From contig DASPOF010000072.1 in assembly GCA_035626155.1 (NCBI GenBank), forward strand, positions 1-9,337: a stretch of 9,337 nt of DNA. The letters run 5' to 3'. Position numbers and translations under genes: made by a program. This stretch comes from DASPOF01 sp035626155. GTDB lineage: Bacteria; Desulfobacterota; Binatia; Binatales; Binataceae. Below are positions 1 through 6,532 of this stretch, in pieces (the stretch's first letter is position 1; every line of letters begins with the position of its first letter). A model generated the notes under the pieces. That model did not search any database and was not told the DNA's origin. It was given only the letters and a program-made list of their open reading frames with translations.

Positions 1-602
1 TGGCCTGCGCCCGCGCCGCGGCGACTGACGACGTCCATCTGCTCTCCGACAAAATCGCAGTGCTTGCGCGGCCGGGACCCGAGGGCCGCAGCGCGCTGTT
101 CCTGACGACTCTGCTTGCTGCTGCGCCAAGAATCATGCTCAACGCCGAGAGCGGCGACTCCGCCGTGATCGAATCGCGCTCATGCGCGTGCGCCTTTGGG
201 CGACTCGGCTACCTGACGCATCTCCATCACATCCGGAGCTACGAAAAGGTCAGCGGCGAGGGCATGTATTTCTTGGGCGCCCAGCTTGCGGCCCTGGTCG
301 AGAATTTTCTGCCGCGCCGCTTCGGCGGAGCGCCAACCGACTATCAGTTCGTGCACGAGCAGCGGGGAGGCACGAGCCGGGTGCGGATCATCATCTCGCC
401 TAAGGTCGGAAAGCTTGAGACCGCCGAGGTTCGCGAAGCGGTTCTTCGGCAACTCGCGACCGGATCGCGCGCCGACCGGATGAAGTCCGAGATCTGGGCA
501 AGCGGAGATATCCTGAGCGTGGAGCGCGGAGAGCCCGCCGCTACATCCGCATCGAAGATTCTGCCGGTGCGCTTCATCGGCGACCAGTGACTCGTTTTGC
601 GA
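1..602 (+). repeat. Tandem repeat unit A (partial), period 1853 bp
   Basis: This segment matches 1854-2455 at a constant offset of 1853 bp with no gaps. It includes perfect runs of 41 nt (63-103 against 1916-1956) and 36 nt (203-238 against 2056-2091). Identity continues 12 nt past the stop codon and then ends abruptly at 602/2455. The left boundary is outside the window. Confidence 0.9.
3..590 (+). CDS. PaaK-like ANL adenylating enzyme, copy 1 (5' end outside window)
   Basis: This is the C-terminal 195 residues of an adenylate-forming enzyme; the frame is open to the left edge, so the true start lies outside the window. It aligns without gaps to residues 327-521 of the complete copy at 878-2443 (154 of 176 residues identical from position 60 on). 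Visible parts are the NAESGD segment (the region that binds ribose in ANL enzymes), the hinge segment HIRSYEK, and the C-terminal ASKILPV whose lysine (codon 555-557) corresponds to the catalytic lysine of ANL C-terminal domains. The P-loop-like and YATAETG motifs would lie upstream of the window. A GTG at 60 could be read as a start, but homology continues upstream of it, so that would be artificial. The 22 differences are mostly conservative and all tail motifs are kept, so this copy looks functional rather than decaying. The substrate is unknown. Confidence 0.85.
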   Translation, partial: ACARAAATDDVHLLSDKIAVLARPGPEGRSALFLTTLLAAAPRIMLNAESGDSAVIESRSCACAFGRLGYLTHLHHIRSYEKVSGEGMYFLGAQLAALVENFLPRRFGGAPTDYQFVHEQRGGTSRVRIIISPKVGKLETAEVREAVLRQLATGSRADRMKSEIWASGDILSVERGEPAATSASKILPVRFIGDQ

Positions 603-877
603 GCGCGAATCCACGCGCCGCGACAATTCGCCCGCGATTCCGTGCGGCGGCGGCCGCATGCCACCGTCGAGGCGGGCTCGAAGAAAATGTCTTGTTAGGT
701 GCACATCGCCGTTGTAGCGTCGGGCTGCCCGGTAGCTCTCGGAACGCGTAGAGATGCTCGCCGCGCGGTGCCGATTCGTCCGAGGATCACTGTGCGTGCA
801 GTCCTCGGACCGGCGGCCCGTATCGACCTGCGCGGACGCTACGGTCCTTTGCTTGATCGCCGTTTGGATGGTGCCGT
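591..877 (+). other. 287-bp spacer between the two ANL copies
   Basis: I find no supportable gene here. The first 12 nt repeat the 3' flank of the downstream copy. A possible sigma-70 promoter is TTGTTA (692-697), 17 nt, TAGCGT (715-720), which is only a weak match (4/6 and 3/6). The segment 714-842 has nested complementarity and is listed separately. A short inverted repeat (GCGAAT 605-610, ATTCGC 626-631) sits soon after the first stop codon but lacks a T tract. Confidence 0.5.
714..842 (+). ncRNA. Candidate structured leader RNA (branched fold)
   Basis: Four complementary segments nest compatibly. P1 is 714-720 with 836-842 (7 bp, perfect). P2 is 721-729 with 812-820 (9 bp, one G-U). P3 is 734-740 with 751-758 (7 bp, one bulged T). 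P4 is 778-786 with 802-810 (GTCCGAGGA/TCCTCGGAC, 9 bp, perfect), which can extend by CTG/CAG inside. P3 and P4 would form a three-way junction closed by P2 on P1. The element ends 35 nt before the GTG of the ANL gene. It matches no riboswitch I can name and has no T tract, so it is not a standard terminator. The high GC content raises the chance of fortuitous helices. Confidence 0.3.
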
Positions 878-2443
878 GTGCTGAATGATGCGCGCATGCT
901 GGTGCGATTCTACCGCGGATTGCGGCGCTTTTTGCGGGCGCCGCTATCCGTCTCTGAAGCCGAGCAATCGCTGCGCGTCTACCTCGATGCGCGTGAGAAT
1001 TCGTTCCTCGACCTGATGGATCGGGCGGTATATCGCCAGCCTCGAAGCCCCTGGCGCACCTTGCTGGACAACGCGCGAATCGAGCTTGGCGATGTCCGGG
1101 AGATGGTTCGCCGATCGGGTATCGAGAGCACGCTCGCCCGGCTTTACGACGCAGGCGTGTACGTGACGGTGCAGGAGGCCAAGGGGAAGCAGCCGATCGT
1201 GCGCGATGGAGTCGAGATCCGCGTGCATCCCGAGGACTTCGACAACCCGGTGCTGCCGGGCTCCTTTGAGGTGCTCAGCGGCGGCTCGAGCGGGCCGCGC
1301 CGGCGCCTCCTGATCGATTTCGAACTGCTCGAGCACGATGTCCGCGCGCATCGGCTGCTCATCCACAGCTTCGATCTGGAACGGCGCCCGAGCGCGATCT
1401 GGTGGCCGGGTCCGCCCGGTAGCGCCGGTCTGAAACATGCAATTATGCAGGCGCGGTCGCGATTGCCAGAGCAAAGGTGGTTCTCGCAGACTAATCCCTC
1501 GCTTCGCGCCAGCCCGATGCAGTCATGGCTGCTTTTGCAGACGGCGCTGGCGGGAATGCGGCGCTCCGGGATCCGTTATCCAAGTCCGGAGTATTTGCCG
1601 CTCGATAACCCCGCGGCGATAGTCACCTGGCTCGTATCGCGGAAGCGGGAGGGCACCCCCGCTTTATTCGGCACTATAGTGAGCTCCGCAATCCGGGTGT
1701 GCCAGGCTGCCCAGGCGAACGGAATGGACATCTCGGGCACGTTCTTTCGCATCGGCGCCGAGGCGCTGACCGAGGCGGGCGCAGAAATGTTCCGGTCGGC
1801 AGGAACCTCATTCGCCTGTGCTTACGCGACGGCCGAGACCGGGCCGATCGGGTACCCATGCGCCACCGGCGCGTCGGCTGACGACGTTCATTTGTTCTCG
1901 GGCAAGATCGCAGTCCTTGCGCGGCCGGGACCCGAGGGCCGCAGCGCGCTGTTCCTCACCACCCTGCTCGCCGCCACGCCGAGAATCATGCTCAACGCCG
2001 AGAGCGGCGACTCCGCCGCGATCGAATCGCGCTCGTGCGGGTGCGTATTTGGGCAACTCGGCTACCTGACGCATCTCCATCACATCCGGAGTTACGAAAA
2101 AGTAAGCGGCGAGGGAATGTATTTCCTGGGCGCCGAGCTTGCGGCATTGGTCGAGGATTTTCTGCCGCGCCGCTTCGGCGGAGCGCCGACTGATTATCAA
2201 TTCGTGCACGAACAGCGCGGCGGCATGACCCGGGTGCGATTGCTCATCTCCTCGAAGGTTGGGGCGCTCGACACAGCCGAGGTTCGCGATGCGGTTCTTC
2301 GGCAGCTCGCGATCGGATCGCGCGGCGACCGGATGAAGTCAGAAATCTGGGCGAGCGGAGAGATCCTCAGCGTGGAGCGCGGAGAGCCCGCCGCCACCGC
2401 CGCATCGAAGATCCTCCCGGTGTGCTTCGTTGGCGACGAGTGA
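878..2443 (+). CDS. PaaK-like ANL adenylating enzyme, copy 2 (complete)
   Basis: A 521-residue adenylate-forming enzyme of the phenylacetate-CoA-ligase-like branch. Motifs in order: P-loop-like SGGSSGPRRR (134-143), GAEALTEAG (293-301), YATAETGPIGY (316-326, the adenine/acyl pocket motif), NAESGD (373-378), hinge HIRSYEK (402-408), and ASKILPV near the end with catalytic Lys511. Family knowledge predicts ATP-dependent activation of a carboxylate as acyl-AMP, then transfer to CoA or another acceptor; the substrate cannot be read from the sequence. No signal peptide or membrane segment is evident, so it is probably cytosolic. The extra N-terminal ~130 residues before the P-loop are helical-looking and unassigned. 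The GTG start at 878 has a weak GGATGG at 866-871; an in-frame ATG at 896 is the alternative. A near-identical paralogue lies immediately upstream, and no acyl carrier, transferase or transporter gene is visible beside it. Confidence 0.85.
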   Translation: MLNDARMLVRFYRGLRRFLRAPLSVSEAEQSLRVYLDARENSFLDLMDRAVYRQPRSPWRTLLDNARIELGDVREMVRRSGIESTLARLYDAGVYVTVQEAKGKQPIVRDGVEIRVHPEDFDNPVLPGSFEVLSGGSSGPRRRLLIDFELLEHDVRAHRLLIHSFDLERRPSAIWWPGPPGSAGLKHAIMQARSRLPEQRWFSQTNPSLRASPMQSWLLLQTALAGMRRSGIRYPSPEYLPLDNPAAIVTWLVSRKREGTPALFGTIVSSAIRVCQAAQANGMDISGTFFRIGAEALTEAGAEMFRSAGTSFACAYATAETGPIGYPCATGASADDVHLFSGKIAVLARPGPEGRSALFLTTLLAATPRIMLNAESGDSAAIESRSCGCVFGQLGYLTHLHHIRSYEKVSGEGMYFLGAELAALVEDFLPRRFGGAPTDYQFVHEQRGGMTRVRLLISSKVGALDTAEVRDAVLRQLAIGSRGDRMKSEIWASGEILSVERGEPAATAASKILPVCFVGDE

Positions 2444-2455
2444 CTCGTTTTGCGA
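1854..2455 (+). repeat. Tandem repeat unit B, matching 1-602
   Basis: This is the second occurrence of the segment at 1-602, offset by 1853 bp. The period equals the length of the complete ANL gene (1566 bp) plus the 287-bp spacer, as expected for duplication of one gene with its spacer. Homology stops 12 nt beyond the stop codon; the following sequence does not resemble 603-877. Confidence 0.9.
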
Positions 2456-2711
2456 ACCGACGCATCGCGGCTATTCGCGTTTTCAGGCGCGCGCCGGAAC
2501 GTTTCAGATCGTGGCCGGGTGCTATGTCACGAGCTTGCAACAATTCACGTCGCTGCAACCCGCAGCGGAATCATCTCGTCCCAAATTGACGCGGGTGATT
2601 GAGCAAAAATCAGGAGCCGCACGCGTGATTTCTTCATCCGCAAGCAGCATCCGAACGAGCAGCGCTGATAAGAGATCAATCGTGCAGAGCTAATCGATAA
2701 TCATAGCGCGG

Positions 2712-2784
2712 CAGAAATTTTCTAATGTTTCCGGCCCGTATCCTGGCGATTCCAGTAGCGAAATCGAAGCGGCGAAAATTTCTG
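2712..2784. promoter_or_regulatory. Pair of GAAAWTTTC dyads forming an 11-bp inverted repeat
   Basis: CAGAAATTTTC at 2712-2722 and GAAAATTTCTG at 2774-2784 are perfect reverse complements, separated by 51 nt. Each arm is itself a small dyad (AGAAA-T-TTTCT and GAAA-A-TTTC). Centre-to-centre spacing is about 61-62 bp, close to six helical turns. The boxes lie about 97-170 bp upstream of the -24 element at 2881, where bacterial enhancer-binding proteins commonly bind. They do not match the NtrC consensus. The binding protein is unknown, and a role as an upstream activating sequence is inference. Confidence 0.4.
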
Positions 2785-2800
2785 TGTTTTCCCTACTAAA

Positions 2801-2821
2801 GCGGCAGGACGATCATGCCGC
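2801..2821 (+). other. Short inverted repeat GCGGCA-N9-TGCCGC
   Basis: A perfect 6-bp inverted repeat with a 9-nt loop sits between the dyad boxes and the sigma-54 promoter. No T tract follows, so it is not a convincing intrinsic terminator for the ANL gene 360 bp upstream. It could be an operator or chance. Confidence 0.25.
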
Positions 2822-2880
2822 ACAGTAACGGCGGATCCAGCCGAGTCCGTTAAATAGTAGCGGAACGGAGACAGCCCGGT

Positions 2881-2896
2881 TGGCTTGGCGCTTGCT
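2881..2896 (+). promoter_or_regulatory. Sigma-54 (RpoN) -24/-12 promoter
   Basis: The sequence TGGCTTGGCGCTTGCT fits the consensus TGGCACG-N4-TTGCW. TGGC and TTGCT are exact, the G at position 7 is kept, and only the AC after TGGC differs. The invariant GG (2882-2883) and GC (2894-2895) are separated by exactly 10 bp. Predicted transcription start is near 2907, giving a leader of roughly 60 nt before the receiver gene. Two small competing hairpins could form around the start of the leader (2902-2906 with 2913-2917, or 2911-2915 with 2922-2926). Confidence 0.6.
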
Positions 2897-2965
2897 TGAT
2901 CACGTGTATACGCACGTCAAGGTGCGCGAAATGAGGCAGTTGCACAGTCGATGGAGGCCGCAGGG

Positions 2966-3406
2966 ATGCCAGTCCGGGTTCTGATCGCCGACGGTTCGGG
3001 AATCACGCGCGAAATCATCCGCCATCATCTCGAATGCATCGGTTGCAGAGTGGTCGCAGAGGCACAAACCGTTTCCCAGACGTTGGACCTCTTCCATACT
3101 GTCGCGCCGCAAGTCGTTACGCTCAATGGGGGCCTCGGCCGCGTCGGGGACCTCGACGTCTTCTCCGTCTTCCGCCGTATCCGCCGCGAGGCGCCCGAGA
3201 CTTCCGTGATAATCGTGAGCCCCGGTGACTCCGCGGGCGCGGCGCACGCCTTCACCGGCGAGGGCGCGCTTGCGTGCATCGTCGAACCGATCGACAGCAA
3301 CGGCTTCGAGCGAATGTGGCGGAGCCTGTCGCGGGCCTATCCCGAACTGCACAGGGTCGATCAGCATCCAGCATACTCGCGCAGAATGCGCACCACCGGA
3401 ATCTGA
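2966..3406 (+). CDS. Stand-alone degenerate receiver (CheY-like) protein
   Basis: A 146-residue single-domain protein with a CheY-like beta-alpha pattern: VRVLIAD (3-9), GITREIIRHHLECIG (12-26), VVTLN (50-54), SVIIVSP (80-86) and ACIVEPID (103-110). Spacing matches CheY closely (9 to 54 is 45 residues, as CheY D12 to D57). At the active-site positions Asp9 is kept, but the D13 equivalent is Gly10, the phosphoacceptor D57 is Asn54, T87 is Ser85 and K109 is Glu107. It is therefore predicted not to take Asp phosphorylation in the usual way and may work through protein contacts. No output domain follows; the last ~25 residues are a polar, Arg-rich tail. I chose ATG 2966 because GGAGG (2953-2957) lies 8 nt before it. 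ATG 2951 in the same frame would add five residues but has no well-placed ribosome site. It is preceded by a sigma-54 promoter match. No histidine kinase is nearby. Confidence 0.75.
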   Translation: MPVRVLIADGSGITREIIRHHLECIGCRVVAEAQTVSQTLDLFHTVAPQVVTLNGGLGRVGDLDVFSVFRRIRREAPETSVIIVSPGDSAGAAHAFTGEGALACIVEPIDSNGFERMWRSLSRAYPELHRVDQHPAYSRRMRTTGI

Positions 3407-3534
3407 CCGCTGAGGGGCCGCACGGCGGGTCCAACGCTCGCGCCGCAAGTCTCACCCGGATCGAACTGTTTTTTCCTGACCGCGGTTTCAGTTGCGGGGG
3501 AAGATGCGCGACGTGAGTTCGCCTCGCCCGCTCG
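3407..3534. other. Gap between convergent genes
   Basis: A 128-bp gap between the stop codons of the receiver gene and the phosphoesterase. A T6 run lies at 3469-3474, but the only GC-rich hairpin upstream of it (CGGCG 3423-3427, CGCCG 3441-3445) is 23 nt away. AACTG (3464-3468) and CAGTT (3489-3493) bracket the T run. I cannot call a convincing terminator in either direction. Confidence 0.4.
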
Positions 3535-4290
<756 letters not shown>

Positions 4291-4325
4291 AAGGGCTGCT
4301 TCCTTTGGGACGCGGGTTTCCGGCC

Positions 4326-4361
4326 AGTCTAGCTTGCTATAGGATTATTGAATACTAGACT
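4326..4361. promoter_or_regulatory. AGTCTAG/CTAGACT inverted repeat in the divergent promoter region
   Basis: AGTCTAG (4326-4332) and CTAGACT (4355-4361) are perfect reverse complements 22 nt apart, within the only AT-rich island between the divergent phosphoesterase and aroF genes. The right arm overlaps the region just after a possible aroF -35 element. The geometry fits a dimeric repressor operator controlling one or both genes, but this is inference. The four T residues after the right arm make a terminator possible but weak. Confidence 0.3.
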
Positions 4362-4376
4362 TTTCACGCCCATTCT
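4348..4376 (+). promoter_or_regulatory. Possible sigma-70 promoter for aroF
   Basis: TTGAAT (4348-4353, 4/6 to the -35 consensus), a 17-nt spacer, then CATTCT (4371-4376, 3/6 to the -10 consensus), inside the AT-rich island. The predicted start near 4383 gives a leader of about 60 nt. The -10 match is poor, so this is only a candidate. Confidence 0.25.
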
Positions 4377-4415
4377 ATCTTGGTTGGCGCTGAGCGGGTC
4401 GCGCTCCCGCTGACG

Positions 4416-4443
4416 GGAGATCGAATCACAGGAGATCGAATCA
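4416..4443 (+). repeat. Direct repeat with two Shine-Dalgarno cores ahead of aroF
   Basis: A 13-bp sequence, GGAGATCGAATCA, occurs at 4416-4428 and again at 4431-4443, with a 15-bp period. Each copy begins with a GGAG ribosome-binding core. The second core (4431-4434) is 10 nt before the TTG start at 4445 and is the one placed for use; the first is 25 nt upstream. Confidence 0.85.
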
Positions 4444-4444
4444 A

Positions 4445-5461
4445 TTGATTGTCGTAATGAAGGCTCACGCGACCGAGGATGAAATCCAGACCGTCGTGCG
4501 GATGGTCGAGGAACAGGACTATCGCGCGCACGTGATCCGCGGCGTGGAGCGCACGGTGGTCGCGTGCGTCGGCGAGGAGCGCGGCGAGCACGAACTTGGC
4601 CATCTCGAGTCGCTCGCGTTCGTGGACCGCGTAATGCCGGTGCTCAGGACGTTCAAGCTCGCGGCGCGCGAGGTGCGCCCCGAGGGGTCGCGAATCGCGG
4701 TCGATGGGGTCGAGGTGGGCGGCAAGCGGCTCGCCGTGATCGCTGGTCCGTGCGCGGTCGAGAGCCGGGAGCAGGTCGAGGAAACCGCGCTCGCGGTCAA
4801 GCGCGCCGGCGCGCACATGCTGCGCGGGGGAGCCTTCAAGCCGCGCACCTCTCCGTACGCGTTCCAGGGCATGGAAGAGGAGGGGCTCAGGCTTCTTAAG
4901 GACGCGGGGCGCAAGGCCGGTCTGCCAGTCGTGACCGAGATCATGGACCCGCACGACATCGATCTCGTCATGGAGTACGCCGACGTGCTCCAGGTCGGCG
5001 CGCGCAACGCGCAGAATTTCTCGCTGCTGCGCAGGCTCGGCAAGGTGCGCAAGCCGATCTTGTTCAAGCGCGGGATGTCCACAAAGATCGAAGAGTTCCT
5101 GATGGCGGCCGAGTACATCCTGAGCGAGGGCAATCCGAACGTGATCCTATGCGAGCGCGGGATCCGCACCTTCGAGACCGCCACACGAAACACGCTCGAC
5201 CTCAATGCGGTGCCGCTGCTCAAGGAATGGTCGCATCTGCCGGTGATCGTCGATCCCAGCCACGGCACGGGAATCTGGTCGTTGGTGACGCCGATGTCGC
5301 TGGCTGCGGTCGCGGCGGGCGCCGACGGGTTGCTGATCGAGGTGCATCCCAATCCGGCCCAGGCGCGCTCCGACGGCCCCCAGCAGCTCAAGCCCGAGCG
5401 CTTCGCCCAGTTGATGGCGGCGCTTAAGCCGGTCGCCGAGGCGGTCGGCCGATCGCTTTAG
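4445..5461 (+). CDS. aroF: 3-deoxy-7-phosphoheptulonate (DAHP) synthase, type I-beta
   Basis: Condenses phosphoenolpyruvate and erythrose 4-phosphate to DAHP, the first step of the shikimate pathway. The 338 residues comprise an N-terminal ferredoxin-like regulatory domain (about 1-70, beginning MIVVMK) and a TIM-barrel catalytic domain. Visible motifs are AGPCAVES (100-107), RGGAFKPRTSPYAFQG (127-142), VGARNAQN (184-191), KRGMS (208-212), DPSHGTG (270-276) and IEVHP (298-302). Cys103, His273, Glu299 and Asp310 correspond, one residue shifted, to the metal ligands of the Thermotoga maritima enzyme. The presence of the ferredoxin-like domain suggests feedback inhibition by aromatic amino acids. 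The TTG start is preferred over ATG 4457 because it restores the family's MIVVMK beginning and has GGAG 10 nt upstream. It is followed after 108 nt by the cell-wall cluster; whether they share a transcript is uncertain. Confidence 0.95.
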   Translation: MIVVMKAHATEDEIQTVVRMVEEQDYRAHVIRGVERTVVACVGEERGEHELGHLESLAFVDRVMPVLRTFKLAAREVRPEGSRIAVDGVEVGGKRLAVIAGPCAVESREQVEETALAVKRAGAHMLRGGAFKPRTSPYAFQGMEEEGLRLLKDAGRKAGLPVVTEIMDPHDIDLVMEYADVLQVGARNAQNFSLLRRLGKVRKPILFKRGMSTKIEEFLMAAEYILSEGNPNVILCERGIRTFETATRNTLDLNAVPLLKEWSHLPVIVDPSHGTGIWSLVTPMSLAAVAAGADGLLIEVHPNPAQARSDGPQQLKPERFAQLMAALKPVAEAVGRSL

Positions 5462-5569
5462 CCGGCGCCGAAGAGGTGGGACGAATCGCCCGCGAAGAGA
5501 TCATTTCCGCCTGTTTTGCGGAGCGAACGGGATCGCCCCGCAGCCTTGGCGGCGCTTCTGCGTGATCGC

Positions 5570-6514
5570 ATGACTCCCAGTCGCATCAAACCACCGGCGC
5601 TTCGGCCCGGCGACACGGTCGGCGTGGTGAATCCCGCCGCCGCGGTCGAGCGCGAGCATCTCGAACGCGGGGTCAACGTGCTCGCATCGATGGGCTTGCG
5701 GGTCAAGGTTTCCGATCGCGCGCTCGCACGCGATGGAATTCTTGCCGGCGACGATCGCGACCGCGCGCGCGAACTGATGGGGTTTTTTGCCGATGAGGAG
5801 GTGCGCGCGATCTTCTGCGCGCGGGGCGGCTACGGATGCGGCCGGCTGCTCCCGTTGCTCGACTTCGCCGCGATCGCGCGCAGGCCGAAAGTGTTCGTCG
5901 GTTTCTCGGATGCGACCTTTCTTCTCAATCCGCTCATCGAGCGATGCGGGATGGTCGCATTTCACGGGCCGATGGTCGCGATGGATCTCGCGCACGTACG
6001 CACCGACCGCTCGCTCGATCACATGCGCCGCCTGCTGTGTGGCGACATGCCGTCCTTCGAGCTCGAGGCGCGCGAGACCGTGCACGGGGGAGTTGCGGAG
6101 GGCGAGCTTTTCGGGGGATGCCTCTCGGTGCTGGCCGCAATGCTGGGCACGCCCTACGCTCCCGATTTCGCGGGCCGGATTCTCTTTCTCGAAGACACGG
6201 GCGAGAGAGCGTATCGTATCGACCGGATGTTAGTGCAGCTAAGGCAGGCGGGCGCGTTTGCGCGCGCGGCGGGAATCGTCTTCGGCGCGATTCGCCCGGT
6301 CGACGGCAGCGAACAGGAGAGCCGGCTGATCGCCCGGTTTATTGCCGAGCAGACCGCCGATCTGGGCATTCCGGTAATCTCGGGAATCGAGGCGGGCCAC
6401 GGCACCGAGAATCTCGCGCTGCCCTTCGGGGTGCGCGTGCGGATTGACGGCGCGCGCCGCCGCATCGCATTTCTTGAGTCTCCCGTGAGCCGCGCGCGTG
6501 CCGAGCGCGGCTGA
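5570..6514 (+). CDS. ldcA: Murein tetrapeptide LD-carboxypeptidase (S66 family)
   Basis: Removes the terminal D-Ala from murein tetrapeptide to give L-Ala-gamma-D-Glu-meso-DAP during cytoplasmic peptidoglycan recycling. The protein has 314 residues, close to the family size. It starts with the typical IKPPALRPGDTVGVV and carries the Ser-Glu-His set: nucleophile Ser113 in VGFSDAT, Glu208 in LEDTGERAYRIDRM, and His277 in EAGHGTEN. The ARGGYGCGRLLPLLD segment (84-98) is also family-typical. There is no signal peptide, in line with a cytoplasmic enzyme. I chose ATG 5570 because the family begins there; a TTG at 5516 would add 18 Arg/Ala-rich residues, and neither start has a strong ribosome site. 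The stop is 18 nt before the next gene, and the Mpl ligase two genes on would use its product, which supports the assignment. Confidence 0.9.
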   Translation: MTPSRIKPPALRPGDTVGVVNPAAAVEREHLERGVNVLASMGLRVKVSDRALARDGILAGDDRDRARELMGFFADEEVRAIFCARGGYGCGRLLPLLDFAAIARRPKVFVGFSDATFLLNPLIERCGMVAFHGPMVAMDLAHVRTDRSLDHMRRLLCGDMPSFELEARETVHGGVAEGELFGGCLSVLAAMLGTPYAPDFAGRILFLEDTGERAYRIDRMLVQLRQAGAFARAAGIVFGAIRPVDGSEQESRLIARFIAEQTADLGIPVISGIEAGHGTENLALPFGVRVRIDGARRRIAFLESPVSRARAERG

Positions 6515-6532
6515 TGGACGGCGGAGCGAATT

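Larger units (their letters stand above)
2444..2880. other. Long AT-richer intergenic region upstream of the receiver gene
   Basis: There is no supported gene. A frame open from 2430 to 2693 overlaps the ANL stop region and encodes a low-complexity Ser/Arg-rich peptide with no family resemblance, so I do not call it. The stretch is clearly richer in A and T than the flanking genes, particularly 2690-2800. It contains two dyad boxes (2712-2722 and 2774-2784) and a hairpin (2801-2821). Together with the sigma-54 promoter match just downstream, it reads as a regulatory region. Confidence 0.55.

Noticed and set aside
731..780. tRNA-like fragments (GGTAGCTC, CGATTC) in the ANL spacer
   Set aside because: They cannot be assembled into a cloverleaf with correct arm spacing; the pairing pattern found is different.
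699..884. 61-residue plus-strand frame (GTG start) overlapping the start of the ANL gene
   Set aside because: The peptide is Arg/Ala-rich with no family resemblance, there is no ribosome site, and the same DNA has nested complementarity better explained as non-coding.
2430..2693. 87-residue frame overlapping the end of the ANL gene
   Set aside because: It begins inside the ANL gene, is Ser/Arg-rich and low complexity, lacks a ribosome site, and runs through a region with AT-rich, non-coding character.
3469..3474. T6 run after the receiver gene as an intrinsic terminator
   Set aside because: No stable GC-rich hairpin immediately precedes the run; the nearest candidate stem ends 23 nt upstream.
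3450..3480. Minus-strand GTTCGATCC resembling a tRNA T-loop
   Set aside because: No acceptor stem, anticodon arm or D arm can be paired around it, so it is coincidental.
4519..5391. 290-residue minus-strand frame inside aroF
   Set aside because: It is an antisense shadow of a strongly conserved gene; the Ser/Arg/Pro-rich composition is typical of reversed GC-rich codons.
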